Source: Robertmurraya_A mangrovi
Lineage (GTDB): Bacteria; Bacillota; Bacilli; Bacillales; Cytobacillaceae
Direction: 5' to 3'
NCBI RefSeq assembly: GCF_034427655.1
Contig: NZ_JAXOFX010000002.1
Span: 372,001 to 436,000 of the forward strand
DNA: 64,000 bases
Under the pieces are notes generated by a model, which was given only the letters and a program-made list of their open reading frames with translations, made no database searches and was not told the origin of the DNA. Position 1 is the first letter of the stretch, and each line of letters starts with the position of its first letter. Positions 1 through 9,171 of this stretch are shown in pieces. The position numbers and the translations under genes are program-made.

Positions 1-549
1 CTTGATATTGATTCATCAGATAAAGCAGCTAGATTTATTCGTTTCTGTGACTCTTTTAATATTCCAATTATTACGTTTGAGGACGTTACTGGATTCTTCC
101 CAGGTGTCAAACAAGAGCATGGTGGAATCATCCGTCATGGAGCGAAAATTTTGTATGCATACTCTGAAGCAACAGTACCGAAGCTAACAGTTATCCTTAG
201 AAAAGCTTATGGAGGAGCATATGTAGCTCTAAATAGTAAATCAATTGGTGCGGATTTAGTATTTGCATGGCCAAATGCTGAGATAGCGGTTATGGGTCCT
301 CAAGGGGCAGCGAATATTATTTTTGCCAGAGAGATAGCAGGCAGTGAAAATCCAGAAGCAACTAGAGCTCAAAAGATTGAAGAGTATCGTGAAAAATTTG
401 CTAACCCATATGTGGCAGCAAGTATGGGAATGGTAGACGATGTCATCGACCCTCGTGAAACAAGAATTAAAATTATTCAAGCATTAGAAATGTTAAGAAA
501 CAAAAAAGAGTCTCGTCCAAATAAAAAGCACGGAAATATTCCATTATAA
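1..549 (+). CDS. Acyl-CoA carboxylase carboxyltransferase (beta) subunit, 3' part
   Basis: The frame is open from the first base, so the gene is cut by the window edge; 182 C-terminal residues are visible and the family is usually a little over 500 aa. The text matches the C-terminal crotonase-fold half of biotin-dependent propionyl-/methylmalonyl-CoA carboxyltransferases: a DSSDKAARF stretch, FEDVTGF, the GIIRHGAKILYAYSEATVP block, RKAYGGAYVALNSK, FAWPNAEIAVMGP and the C-terminal DDVIDPRETR. These enzymes move CO2 from carboxybiotin to an acyl-CoA in the cytosol. The position just before a PepT-like gene matches B. subtilis yqjD-yqjE. The exact acyl-CoA substrate cannot be read from this fragment. 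Confidence 0.93.
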   Translation, partial: LDIDSSDKAARFIRFCDSFNIPIITFEDVTGFFPGVKQEHGGIIRHGAKILYAYSEATVPKLTVILRKAYGGAYVALNSKSIGADLVFAWPNAEIAVMGPQGAANIIFAREIAGSENPEATRAQKIEEYREKFANPYVAASMGMVDDVIDPRETRIKIIQALEMLRNKKESRPNKKHGNIPL

Positions 550-674
550 AGGTTAGTGTATATAAGTTGACTGAAAGATGAACCTGTAACCGCTAACATA
601 ACCAATGATTTGCGGCTTAATGGTTTTAAAAGTTATACTATTTTAGTGAGTAATCAACTTGGAGGTAGTACCAC

Positions 675-1796
675 ATGATTAATGAAGAAAGATTATTAAA
701 TGAGTTTTTAGAGTTAGTTCAAATTGATTCTGAAACAAAGCATGAAGCCGAGATTGCAAAAGTGTTAAAACAAAAATTTACTGACCTTGGTGTAGAAGTT
801 TTTGAGGATGATACCACTTCGGTTACTGGCCATGGAGCGGGCAATTTAGTTTGCACACTTCAAGGTACAAAAGAAGGCGTAGACACGATTTATTTTACTT
901 CCCATATGGATACAGTTGTTCCGGGTAAAGGGATTAAGCCGTCTGTAAAAGATGGGTATGTTGTTACAGATGGAACAACGATTCTAGGTGCTGATGATAA
1001 AGCTGGATTAGCGGTTATGTTAGAGGTAGTGCGTTTATTAAAAGAGCAGAACATTCCTCATGGCACAATCCAATTTATTATTACAGTTGGAGAAGAGTCT
1101 GGTCTAGTAGGTGCTAAAGCTCTTGATTCTTCGTTAGTTACAGCAAAATTTGGTTATGCCCTTGATAGTGATGGTAAAGTAGGGAACATCGTTGTTGCAG
1201 CTCCAACACAAGCGAAAGTTAAAGCAACGATCCTTGGTAAAACTGCTCATGCTGGTGTAGCACCTGAAAAAGGAGTTTCTGCCATTACGATTGCGGCAAA
1301 AGCAATTGCAAAAATGCCTTTAGGAAGAATTGATGAGGAAACAACAGCGAATATTGGTCGTTTCGAAGGTGGAACTCAAACGAATATCGTATGTGATCAT
1401 GTAGAAATTTTAGCAGAAGCTCGTTCTCTTGTAGCTGAAAAAATGGAAGCTCAAGCACAAAAAATGAAGGATGCTTTTGAAAGTGTCGCAAAAGAGATGG
1501 GCGGAAGAGCAGAAGTAGAAGTTCAAGTGATGTACCCAGGATTCAAATATGGGGCAGGCGATCATGTGGTTGAAGTTGCACGAAAAGCAGCAGCGAAAAT
1601 TGGACGTAGCAGTGAATTACAAAAAAGCGGTGGCGGAAGTGATGCTAACGTAATTGCTGGTTTTGGCATTCCAACAGTCAATCTTGCTGTAGGATATGAA
1701 GAAATACATACAACAAATGAACGTATGCCGATAGAAGAGTTAAATAAATTAGCTGAAATGGTTATTGCCATTATTGAAGAAGTTTCACAATCATAA
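675..1796 (+). CDS. yqjE: PepT-like M20 family zinc aminopeptidase (YqjE)
   Basis: 373 aa, ATG start with GGAGGT eight bases upstream. Family: M20 peptidases (peptidase T, CPG2), cytosolic di-zinc enzymes releasing N-terminal residues from short peptides. Visible: TSHMDTVVPGKG with the first metal His and Asp (about residues 77-81), LGADDKAGLAV with the bridging Asp, VGEESGLVGAKAL with the catalytic and metal Glu pair (about 138-139), ALDSDG, and the lid domain with GKTAHAGVAPEKGVSA. Length fits PepT-like proteins. It follows the carboxyltransferase gene by 125 bp and ends at its own terminator. Peptide preference is inferred from the family only. Confidence 0.92.
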   Translation: MINEERLLNEFLELVQIDSETKHEAEIAKVLKQKFTDLGVEVFEDDTTSVTGHGAGNLVCTLQGTKEGVDTIYFTSHMDTVVPGKGIKPSVKDGYVVTDGTTILGADDKAGLAVMLEVVRLLKEQNIPHGTIQFIITVGEESGLVGAKALDSSLVTAKFGYALDSDGKVGNIVVAAPTQAKVKATILGKTAHAGVAPEKGVSAITIAAKAIAKMPLGRIDEETTANIGRFEGGTQTNIVCDHVEILAEARSLVAEKMEAQAQKMKDAFESVAKEMGGRAEVEVQVMYPGFKYGAGDHVVEVARKAAAKIGRSSELQKSGGGSDANVIAGFGIPTVNLAVGYEEIHTTNERMPIEELNKLAEMVIAIIEEVSQS

Positions 1797-1803
1797 GAAA
1801 TGG

Positions 1804-1832
1804 AAGAGAATCTCTATCTGAGGTTCTCTTTT
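1804..1832 (+). terminator. Rho-independent terminator after yqjE
   Basis: Stem of about 11 bp (AAGAGAATCTC with GAGGTTCTCTT, one G-T pair), five-base loop, followed by TTTT. Confidence 0.75.
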
Positions 1833-2021
1833 CGTATGATCTAAATTAAATTATACTAAGTATTTGCTTAGAGCTACCGATATAATGGGTAAGAAGTATT
1901 GCGTTAAATGGAGAACGTTCCTAATCTAGCAATCTATATGCTTTATTTACTAGACAAAAGGAATGGTAAATTAGTAATATGATGGTAGGATAAACTTGAA
2001 TGTTAGTTAGGAGGCTTGAGC

Positions 2022-2498
2022 ATGACAGTAGAGGATCTAAAAGTAGTTGTCTTCCAAGTAGGGACAGAAGAATATGCAATACCCATTCAATATGTGATTT
2101 CCATTGAAAAAATGGAAGGAATTACGCCTATTCCCCATTTACCAGCATACGTAAAAGGAATTGTAAAAGTAAGGGGAGAGCTCATACCTGTTATCGATTT
2201 CGAAAGAGTTTTATACAATCGCCAAATTGATAATAGTGATTCCATTAGACTAATTGTTCTTCATACGGAAGAAATGTCTTTAGCTGTTTTGGTAAACGAG
2301 GCAAAAGAAATTATTAATATACCTCAAGACAAGTTAAAACAAGTCGGCTTAGTTGCTTACCAAAAAACCAGTTACTTCACAGGTGTAGCGAATCTAGAGA
2401 CACGTCTTATTACATTAATTGACCCATTGTTACTGATTCGTTCACTAGAAGGAATTAGAGAGATACAAGAATTTATGAAAAGTGAAAAAGTGAAGTAG
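2022..2498 (+). CDS. Stand-alone CheW-domain protein
   Basis: 158 aa. AGGAGG at 2009-2014 is seven bases before this ATG but only one base before the in-frame TTG at 2016, so the ATG is chosen. The whole protein is a CheW-like beta-barrel: VVFQVGTEEYAIPIQYVISIEKM, then ITPIPHLPAYVKGIVKVRGELIPVIDFERVL, a pattern typical of CheW and of the N-terminal half of CheV. CheW domains couple chemoreceptors to the CheA kinase. There is no receiver domain, so it is not CheV, and no other chemotaxis gene is near. A scaffold for a chemoreceptor array is the default reading; another partner is possible. Confidence 0.85.
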   Translation: MTVEDLKVVVFQVGTEEYAIPIQYVISIEKMEGITPIPHLPAYVKGIVKVRGELIPVIDFERVLYNRQIDNSDSIRLIVLHTEEMSLAVLVNEAKEIINIPQDKLKQVGLVAYQKTSYFTGVANLETRLITLIDPLLLIRSLEGIREIQEFMKSEKVK

Positions 2499-2527
2499 CT
2501 CAAGTAATTTTTGGAGCTACTTTTTTT
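2493..2527 (+). terminator. Terminator overlapping the cheW-like stop codon
   Basis: Nine-base-pair stem AAGTAGCTC / GAGCTACTT with a run of seven T; the left arm includes the TAG stop. Confidence 0.85.
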
Positions 2528-2609
2528 CTATTCTGTGGTCAATAATACATGTTAAAGACAGAACAGTTTGGTAAAATGTACTTTGAATGACTGACGGGGA
2601 AGTGCTTGT

Positions 2610-3872
2610 ATGAAGGAGATGTATCCTAAAAGAGGTAGAGTGATCTTACATGTAGATATGAATAGCTTTTATGCTTCCGTTGAAATGGCATATGATCCAA
2701 CTCTTAAAGGGAAGCCTTTAGCCATCGCTGGTAACGTGGAGGAGCGGAGAGGCATCATTGTTACATGTAGCTATGAAGCACGGAAATTTGGTGTTAAAAC
2801 AACGATGCCTCTATGGGAGGCGAAAAAACTTTGTCCCAAGCTTTTAGTTATGAAACCCAATTTTGACCGTTATCGTGCAGCCTCCGTCGGAATGTTTGAG
2901 ATTTTAAGGCAGTATTCCAAACTAGTTGAACCAGTTTCAATTGATGAAGGCTATGTTGATATTACGGATAGTTATGAATTTGGGACTCCTTTAGAAATTG
3001 CAGAATCCATTCAAAAAAGAATACTTGAACAGCTAGACTTACCTTGCAGTATTGGCGTAGCACCAAATAAATTTTTAGCCAAAATGGCTTCAGATATGAA
3101 AAAGCCAATGGGAATAACTGTTTTGCGTAAAAGAGATGTACCTAAAGTGTTATGGCCATTAGATGTGGTAGAGATGCACGGTGTTGGAAAAAAAACAGCA
3201 GAGAAGCTTCGAGGCATCGGTATTAAGACTATTCAGGATTTAGCAGAATCAAACGAAATTCAAGTAAAAGCACTTATAGGTATAAATGGCTTGCGTTTAA
3301 AAGAACGGGCAAATGGAATGGATAGAAGACTAGTAGACCCCGATGCGGTTTCTGATTTTAAAAGTGTGGGAAATTCCACGACTCTACCAAGAGATGTTTA
3401 TAATCAGCAAGAATTGATTCGAGTACTTGAACAATTAGCTATAAAAGTCTCCGCAAGGCTCAAAGGGAAAAGAGTACTAGCGACGACGGTTAGTGTAACG
3501 ATTCGCTATAAGGATAGAAAAACGGTCACACGTAGCAAAAAACTTCAAAATCCAATCTCTACAAAAGAGGAGATCCACTTAGTTGCTACACAATTATTTA
3601 AGGACCACTGGAACGGCAATGCTGTACGCTTATTAGGAATTACAGGAACAGATTTAGTGGAACAAGACCAAGCGGTTAAGCAGCTGGATTTATTTTCGTT
3701 TGAAAAGGATGCAAAAAAAGAACCGTTGTTGGACGCTCTTTCCAAATTGAAAGAAAAGTACGGCTCAAATATTATTGAAAATGCTAATAAACGGGTAAAT
3801 CAGTCGTTTAACATAGGAACAGACACTAGTTTCAATAAAGACTTTCTCCAAAGTAAAAAAGATGGATTATAA
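2610..3872 (+). CDS. dinB: DNA polymerase IV (Y-family, DinB/YqjH)
   Basis: 420 aa. The ATG follows GGGGAAG at seven bases; a second ATG at 2619 sits too close to an AAGGAG. Error-prone translesion DNA polymerase. Visible: HVDMNSFYASVE with catalytic Asp16, SIDEGYVD with Asp112-Glu113, the VAPNKFLAKMASDMKKP fingers/thumb block, a helix-hairpin-helix HGVGKKTAEKLRGIGI (190-205), the little-finger domain, and a beta-clamp motif QLDLF at 358-362. All catalytic carboxylates are present. The tail after the clamp motif is about 58 residues. No LexA box is visible upstream, unlike the second Y-family gene at 17393, so the two are likely regulated differently. Confidence 0.96.
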   Translation: MKEMYPKRGRVILHVDMNSFYASVEMAYDPTLKGKPLAIAGNVEERRGIIVTCSYEARKFGVKTTMPLWEAKKLCPKLLVMKPNFDRYRAASVGMFEILRQYSKLVEPVSIDEGYVDITDSYEFGTPLEIAESIQKRILEQLDLPCSIGVAPNKFLAKMASDMKKPMGITVLRKRDVPKVLWPLDVVEMHGVGKKTAEKLRGIGIKTIQDLAESNEIQVKALIGINGLRLKERANGMDRRLVDPDAVSDFKSVGNSTTLPRDVYNQQELIRVLEQLAIKVSARLKGKRVLATTVSVTIRYKDRKTVTRSKKLQNPISTKEEIHLVATQLFKDHWNGNAVRLLGITGTDLVEQDQAVKQLDLFSFEKDAKKEPLLDALSKLKEKYGSNIIENANKRVNQSFNIGTDTSFNKDFLQSKKDGL

Positions 3873-3949
3873 TGTTTTTTTCTTAAAGTTTTATGAAAAA
3901 CTATACTATGATCTTAAACAGTGATTATAGTTGCATCTATTATTGAAAA

Positions 3950-3979
3950 TTGCTAAAGTATAGTGGGTTAATCTATAAT
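3950..3979 (+). promoter_or_regulatory. Probable sigma-A promoter of gndA
   Basis: TTGCTA (3950-3955), 18-bp spacer, perfect TATAAT (3974-3979), about 95 bp before the gndA start. Confidence 0.5.
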
Positions 3980-4075
3980 ATTGGCTAATTTTTATCTTGT
4001 TTAACCAATTTCAAAAGGCGGTAAAAACAGCCATAAAATAAAAGCATTTATAGGTTATTAGAAGGGACGAATAAA

Positions 4076-5485
4076 ATGACTAAACAACAATTTGGTGTAA
4101 TCGGCTTAGCGGTTATGGGTAAAAATCTTGCTATGAATATTGAGAGTAGAGGCTACACAGTGTCTGTTTTCAACCGTTCACGCGAAAAAACAGATGAAAT
4201 GCTAGCAGAAACTAGCGGAAAAAATCTTGTTGGTACATATACAATTGAAGAGTTTGTAGAATCATTAGAAAAACCACGCAAAATCATGCTAATGGTTAAA
4301 GCTGGTGGCCCAACGGATGCTACAATTGAACAATTAAAGCCACTTTTAGAAAAGGGCGATATCTTAATTGATGGCGGAAATACATATTTTGTTGATACAC
4401 AACGCCGTAACAAAGAATTAAGTGAACTTGGAATTCACTTTATCGGTACAGGAGTATCTGGTGGGGAAGAAGGAGCATTATTAGGTCCTTCTATCATGCC
4501 TGGTGGTCAAAAAGAAGCCTACGAATTAGTAGCACCTATTTTTAAAGACATCTCTGCAAAAGTGAATGGTGAGCCATGTACAACCTATATCGGTCCAGAC
4601 GGTGCAGGTCACTATGTGAAAATGGTTCATAACGGAATTGAATATGGAGATATGCAGTTAATTTCTGAATCTTATTTTCTTTTAAAGAATGTTTTAGGCT
4701 TAACAGCAGATGAGCTTCATCACGTATTTGCTGACTGGAACAAAGGTGAACTAGATAGCTACTTGATTGAAATTACAGCGGACATTTTTACAAAGAAAGA
4801 TGATGAGACAGGTAAACCGCTTGTTGATGTGATTTTAGATACGGCTGGACAAAAAGGAACTGGTAAATGGACAAGCCAAAGTGCTCTTGATTTAGGTGTT
4901 CCTCTACCAATCATTACTGAGTCTGTATTTGCTCGATTTATTTCTGCGATGAAAGATGAGCGTGTAGCTGCGAGTAAAATTTTAAACGGCCCAACTACCG
5001 AGAAATTTGCGGGAGATAGAGAAGCATTCGTTGAATCCGTTCGTAAAGCATTATATATGAGTAAAATTTGCTCATACGCACAAGGCTTTGCACAAATGCG
5101 TTCTGCTTCTGAGGAATATGGCTGGGATTTAAATTACGGAGAAATCGCGATGATTTTCCGTGGTGGTTGTATCATTCGTGCCCAATTCTTACAAAAAATT
5201 AAAGAAGCTTATGACCGTGAAGCAGGTCTTAAAAACTTATTACTTGATCCATATTTCAAAGAAATTGTTGAAAGCTATCAATATGCACTTCGTGAAATCA
5301 TTAGTGTGGCAGTACAAAACGGAATTCCTGTTCCATGTTTCTCTGCAGCATTATCTTACTATGATAGCTATCGTACAGAAACATTGCCAGCAAACCTTTT
5401 ACAAGCACAACGTGACTATTTCGGTGCTCATACTTATCAACGTGTGGATAAAGAAGGAATCTTCCATACTAATTGGATGGAATAA
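4076..5485 (+). CDS. gndA: 6-phosphogluconate dehydrogenase, decarboxylating (GndA)
   Basis: 469 aa, ATG behind GAAGGGA. Third enzyme of the oxidative pentose phosphate pathway: 6-phosphogluconate to ribulose 5-phosphate plus CO2 and NADPH, in the cytosol. Visible: Rossmann motif GLAVMGKNLAMN (10-21), NRSREKT (33-39) in the loop that contacts the NADP 2'-phosphate, GTGVSGGEEGAL, and the catalytic KMVHNGIEY with Lys182 and Asn186. The C-terminal QRDYFGAHTYQR is typical. Full length for the family. Convergent with zwf, the first enzyme of the same pathway, across a 90-bp gap. High similarity to YqjI of B. subtilis is inferred from order and motifs. Confidence 0.98.
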   Translation: MTKQQFGVIGLAVMGKNLAMNIESRGYTVSVFNRSREKTDEMLAETSGKNLVGTYTIEEFVESLEKPRKIMLMVKAGGPTDATIEQLKPLLEKGDILIDGGNTYFVDTQRRNKELSELGIHFIGTGVSGGEEGALLGPSIMPGGQKEAYELVAPIFKDISAKVNGEPCTTYIGPDGAGHYVKMVHNGIEYGDMQLISESYFLLKNVLGLTADELHHVFADWNKGELDSYLIEITADIFTKKDDETGKPLVDVILDTAGQKGTGKWTSQSALDLGVPLPIITESVFARFISAMKDERVAASKILNGPTTEKFAGDREAFVESVRKALYMSKICSYAQGFAQMRSASEEYGWDLNYGEIAMIFRGGCIIRAQFLQKIKEAYDREAGLKNLLLDPYFKEIVESYQYALREIISVAVQNGIPVPCFSAALSYYDSYRTETLPANLLQAQRDYFGAHTYQRVDKEGIFHTNWME

Positions 5486-5500
5486 ATATTAGAAACGAGC

Positions 5501-5528
5501 GACATACCTAGGTATGTCCTCTTTTTTT
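5501..5528 (+). terminator. gndA terminator
   Basis: Perfect stem GACATACC / GGTATGTC with a two-base centre, then CTC and seven T. Confidence 0.85.
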
Positions 5529-5530
5529 GT

Positions 5531-5565
5531 AAAAAAATAGCCCCTCTACCAAACGGCAGAGAGGC
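5531..5565 (-). terminator. zwf terminator
   Basis: On the minus strand an 11-bp stem (5540-5550 with 5555-5565, two G-T pairs), four-base loop and a run of seven T. Confidence 0.85.
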
Positions 5566-5573
5566 ATGTTTAT

Positions 5574-7076
5574 TTAACAATTATCAACATCTAAATTTGT
5601 TACCGGCCACCAGAAGAATCCATCACGTTCTAGTAGTTCATCAGCTTCTTTTGGCCCTACTGACCCGGAAGCGTAGTTAGGGAAGTTTTTAGCCTTACTG
5701 TTTTCCCATACTTCAGATATTTTATCGACAAATCCCCATGAAAGTGCTACTTCATCCCAATGGGTAAAGTTAGTAGCATCCCCGCGCATGCAATCGAATA
5801 GAAGCTTCTCATAGGCTTCAGGAGTGTTAATTCCATCAATCCCTTTATTAGCAAAATTCAATTTAACAGGAGTAGCTTCCATGCTTTGTCCAGCTTTCTT
5901 AGCATTTAGGTGAAGGGTAATTCCTTCTTCAGGCTGAATATGAATGACAAGTAAGTTTGGATTTAATGTTTGCTCTGTACGGTAATACAGGTTCATTGGA
6001 ATATCTTTAAATTGGATGACAATCTTAGTAGATTTTGTTTCCATTCTTTTTCCAGTGCGGATATAGATTGGAACGCCAGCCCACCTAAAGTTGTCAATCA
6101 TCAATTTACCAGCAACATATGTTTCGGTATTTGATTCTTCGGATACCATGACTTCATTGCGATAGGCAGGAACGTCTTCCCCACTTACTGTTCCACTACC
6201 ATATTGCCCTCGAACAAAGTATTGCTCCACTTCATCTCCCTCCATCGGGCGTAAGGCTCTTAACACTTTCACTTTTTCAGAGCGAATTTCTTCTGTATTT
6301 AAACGAATCGGTGGTTCCATGGCAAGTAAGGCAACCATTTGAAGCATATGGTTTTGAACCATATCCCTGAGCGCACCACTTTTTTCGTAATAGCGGCCTC
6401 TTTCTTCAACGCCTAATATTTCACTAGATGTTACTTGAATATTAGAGATGAAACGGTTATTCCAAAGTGGTTCGAAAATGGCATTGGCAAAACGAATAAC
6501 TTCAATGTTTTGAACCATTTCTTTACCTAAATAGTGATCAATACGATAAATCTCATCTTCAGAGAAGGCTGTTCGGATCTGGTTGTTTAACTCCTTGGCC
6601 GATTCTAAATCATGACCAAATGGCTTTTCAATGACTAGACGTTTAAATCCGTTTACATCTGTTAGTCCGTCTTCCTTCAAATGCAAGGCAATAGTTCCAA
6701 AGAATTCTGGAGCCATTGCTAGATAGAAAATACGATTTCCATCTAGTTGATAATGTTCATCTAATTCACCAGCAAGCTTCTTTAATGAAACATAAGAATC
6801 AGAGTCAGTCACATCTAATGAATGATAGTAGAAGTGTGAAGCAAACTCATCTACACGATTATCATCTTTTGAAGCTGATTGGATTGATTTTCTTACATTG
6901 TTTTGAAATTCATCATTTGTTAACGGTCTTCTAGCAATACCAATTACAGCAAACTGTTCTGAAAGCTTATCTTTTTCAAATAGCTTATAAAGAGAAGGAA
7001 AAAGTTTACGATTTGCTAAGTCCCCTGTTGCTCCAAAAATCATTATTAGTGCAGTCGGCTTTCCGTTCTGTTTCAC
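5574..7076 (-). CDS. zwf: Glucose-6-phosphate 1-dehydrogenase
   Basis: 500 aa from a GTG start at 7076, with GAGGGG nine bases upstream. An in-frame ATG 30 bases earlier (7106) has no ribosome-binding site, and the family begins near this GTG. Oxidises glucose 6-phosphate to 6-phosphogluconolactone with NADP. Visible: nucleotide-binding GATGDLANRKL (15-25), EKPFGHD (150-156), and the signature RIDHYLGKEMVQN (178-190) with the catalytic His. Length is normal. It faces gndA, so NADPH-producing steps 1 and 3 of the pathway are neighbours but separately transcribed. Confidence 0.97.
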   Translation of the reverse strand: MKQNGKPTALIMIFGATGDLANRKLFPSLYKLFEKDKLSEQFAVIGIARRPLTNDEFQNNVRKSIQSASKDDNRVDEFASHFYYHSLDVTDSDSYVSLKKLAGELDEHYQLDGNRIFYLAMAPEFFGTIALHLKEDGLTDVNGFKRLVIEKPFGHDLESAKELNNQIRTAFSEDEIYRIDHYLGKEMVQNIEVIRFANAIFEPLWNNRFISNIQVTSSEILGVEERGRYYEKSGALRDMVQNHMLQMVALLAMEPPIRLNTEEIRSEKVKVLRALRPMEGDEVEQYFVRGQYGSGTVSGEDVPAYRNEVMVSEESNTETYVAGKLMIDNFRWAGVPIYIRTGKRMETKSTKIVIQFKDIPMNLYYRTEQTLNPNLLVIHIQPEEGITLHLNAKKAGQSMEATPVKLNFANKGIDGINTPEAYEKLLFDCMRGDATNFTHWDEVALSWGFVDKISEVWENSKAKNFPNYASGSVGPKEADELLERDGFFWWPVTNLDVDNC

Positions 7077-7459
7077 GATATAGAACCCCTCTTCAACTGA
7101 ATTCACATTTAATATGTATTATTTATGTACTTTTTTAAAAACAACGATAATATAACAGGACTTAAACTGACCCTGAAAAAATATACCCATACAAATACAA
7201 AATTTTATCGGTTTCTGACCAAATAAGCAATCATTATGTGGCAAGATTCGCTAATTTTTTCAGCTTCTATGTAGATTAATAAACGTATACCTATATTTTC
7301 ATCTATTCTTAAGGAACTATCCAAAAACATAGTAAATAACAAGAAATAAATTTTATGAAATAAATCAATAAATATATTTCATAATTTTAATGTGTGTAGT
7401 ATGATTAAGGTGTAAAAACATATTCTTTTGATAAAAGAATGCTTAAGGGAGGGGTAAGC
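7077..7459. other. Intergenic region between divergent zwf and the ABC operon
   Basis: A/T-rich stretch of about 380 bp that must hold both promoters. On the minus strand TATATT near 7150 and on the plus strand TATGAT near 7400 are possible -10 boxes, but I see no convincing -35 partner for either. No small ORF with a ribosome-binding site and no obvious operator were found. Confidence 0.4.
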
Positions 7460-8344
7460 TTGAAAGCAATTGAAATAAATAAATTAACAAAAACTTATGG
7501 AAATAACCGGGGAATTACAGATGTTAGTTTTTCTGTTGAGCAAGGTGAGATTTTTGGGTTTATCGGACCGAATGGGGCAGGGAAATCTACGACGATTCGA
7601 ACCTTGTTGTCACTAATTTATCCTACGAGTGGGAATGCAAAAATCTTTGGAAAAGACTGTATTCAGTTTGCACCTGAGATAAAAAAGGAAATTGGCTACC
7701 TGCCTTCTGAGGTCTTTTATTATGACAATATGAAGGTAATGGATTTACTCAAATACTCAGCTAGTTTTTATAAGAAAGACTGTACTAGTAGAATTAAAGA
7801 TTTAGCAGAAGTGATGCAGTTAGATTTAACTAAGAAAATTGATGATTTATCACTAGGGAATAAGAAGAAAGTAGGAATTGTTCAAGGACTTCTTCATGAG
7901 CCTAAACTGATTATTCTTGATGAACCAACAAGTGGTTTAGATCCTCTTATGCAGCAGAAGTTTTTTGATTTATTAATAGAGGAAAATAAAAAAGGCGCTA
8001 CCATTTTATTTTCTTCTCATATATTGAGTGAGGTTCAGCGTCTATGTGACCGTGTTGCAATTATAAAAGAAGGAAGAATTGTAAAAGTTGAAAAAATTAG
8101 TACCTTGAAAGAAAACAACTATAAAAAGTTTAAGATTGAAATGCCTTCAAAAATAGATAAACAACATTTTAATATAAGTGGAGTAAATAATTTAGAGGTA
8201 AAAGACCAGACGGTTAGCTTCTTATTTAAAGGGAACATAAACAGCATGATGAATAAAATTGCTGAAGTGGAAATCTCAAACTTATGGGTAGAGGAACCTG
8301 ATTTAGAGGAGATTTTTATGCACTATTATGAAAAGGAGGACTAA
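7460..8344 (+). CDS. ABC exporter ATP-binding protein
   Basis: 294 aa. Start taken as TTG at 7460, behind GGGAGGGG; an upstream in-frame ATG at 7439 lies before that ribosome-binding site. Energises the two membrane proteins encoded next. Visible: Walker A GPNGAGKST (36-44), a degenerate signature LSLGNKKKVGI in place of LSGGQ, Walker B LIILDEPTSGLD, and the H-loop SSH. It resembles BcrA/NatA-type drug, peptide or ion exporter ATPases with a C-terminal extension of about 80 residues. Substrate unknown. The permease gene starts eight bases after its stop codon. Confidence 0.93.
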   Translation: MKAIEINKLTKTYGNNRGITDVSFSVEQGEIFGFIGPNGAGKSTTIRTLLSLIYPTSGNAKIFGKDCIQFAPEIKKEIGYLPSEVFYYDNMKVMDLLKYSASFYKKDCTSRIKDLAEVMQLDLTKKIDDLSLGNKKKVGIVQGLLHEPKLIILDEPTSGLDPLMQQKFFDLLIEENKKGATILFSSHILSEVQRLCDRVAIIKEGRIVKVEKISTLKENNYKKFKIEMPSKIDKQHFNISGVNNLEVKDQTVSFLFKGNINSMMNKIAEVEISNLWVEEPDLEEIFMHYYEKED

Positions 8345-8351
8345 ACCCGAG

Positions 8352-9149
8352 ATGAACATGTATTTGCATGAATTAAAAGCATACAGAAAATCTACTTTTA
8401 TCTGGACTAGTTCCATCCTTGTTTTAGTGGTTCTCCTTTTCTCCATGTTTCCTTCATTTGCCAGAGAAGCGGATGAAGTTAAAAAGTTGCTTGAAGGGTT
8501 TCCAGAAGCATTGAGAAAAGCGGTAGGGCTTGAAGTGGAGAGTATTACATCTTTGCTAGGGTTTTATTCGTATGTATTTTTCTATATTACCCTTTGTGGC
8601 GCGATCCAGGCTATGAACCTAGGAACCTCCATTGTGTCTAAAGAAGTACGTGAAAAGACAGCCGATTTTCTGTTAACGAAGCCAGTAACTCGTACTCAAA
8701 TTATAACATCTAAATTGCTAGCAGCGTTTACTTCATTAGTCATTACCAATATCGCTTTCTTAATTGTAGCTATTACCATGGCCTCATACGATAAAACAGA
8801 ATCGTTTAGTTTGAGCCAATTTATCTTGATTTCCATAACCTTGTTTTTTATTCAGATCATGTTTATGTCATTAGGCGTGTTCCTATCTGTTGTTTTAAGA
8901 AAAGTTAAGGCTGTTTTGCCCATCTCCCTTGGAACCGTATTTGCTTTCTTTTTTATTGGCATGTTCGGTGCCACAACAGGAGATGAAAAAGTACGCTATA
9001 TGACTCCATTTAAATATTTTGAACCATCTTATATTATAAAAAACTCAACCTATGAATGGTCATATATTTTTATTGGCTTAGGCTTTGTTCTTTTGGCGAT
9101 TGGGTTGAGTTACTATATTTATGGAAAAAAGGACATTCAAGCCGTGTAG
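8352..9149 (+). CDS. ABC-2 type exporter permease, copy 1
   Basis: 265 aa. Start set at the ATG at 8352, which gives MNMYLHELKAYRKS and aligns with the start of the next gene; AAGGAGGA lies 11-12 bases upstream. An earlier ATG (8328) overlaps the ATPase gene. Predicted membrane subunit with about six hydrophobic segments, the first near residues 17-35. It carries NLGTSIVSKEVREKTADFLLTKPVTRTQIITSKLLAAF, typical of ABC-2 permeases of the NatB/YhaP kind. Paralogous to the next gene, so the exporter is probably a heterodimer. Substrate unknown. Confidence 0.88.
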   Translation: MNMYLHELKAYRKSTFIWTSSILVLVVLLFSMFPSFAREADEVKKLLEGFPEALRKAVGLEVESITSLLGFYSYVFFYITLCGAIQAMNLGTSIVSKEVREKTADFLLTKPVTRTQIITSKLLAAFTSLVITNIAFLIVAITMASYDKTESFSLSQFILISITLFFIQIMFMSLGVFLSVVLRKVKAVLPISLGTVFAFFFIGMFGATTGDEKVRYMTPFKYFEPSYIIKNSTYEWSYIFIGLGFVLLAIGLSYYIYGKKDIQAV

Positions 9150-9171
9150 GTTTTAAAAGGAGGGATGTTAG

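Noticed and set aside
1911..1920. GAACGTTC upstream of the CheW gene as a LexA site
   Set aside because: The half-sites lack the four-base spacer required by the Bacillus LexA consensus.
5160..5492. 110-aa ORF inside gndA
   Set aside because: Shadow of gndA in another frame.
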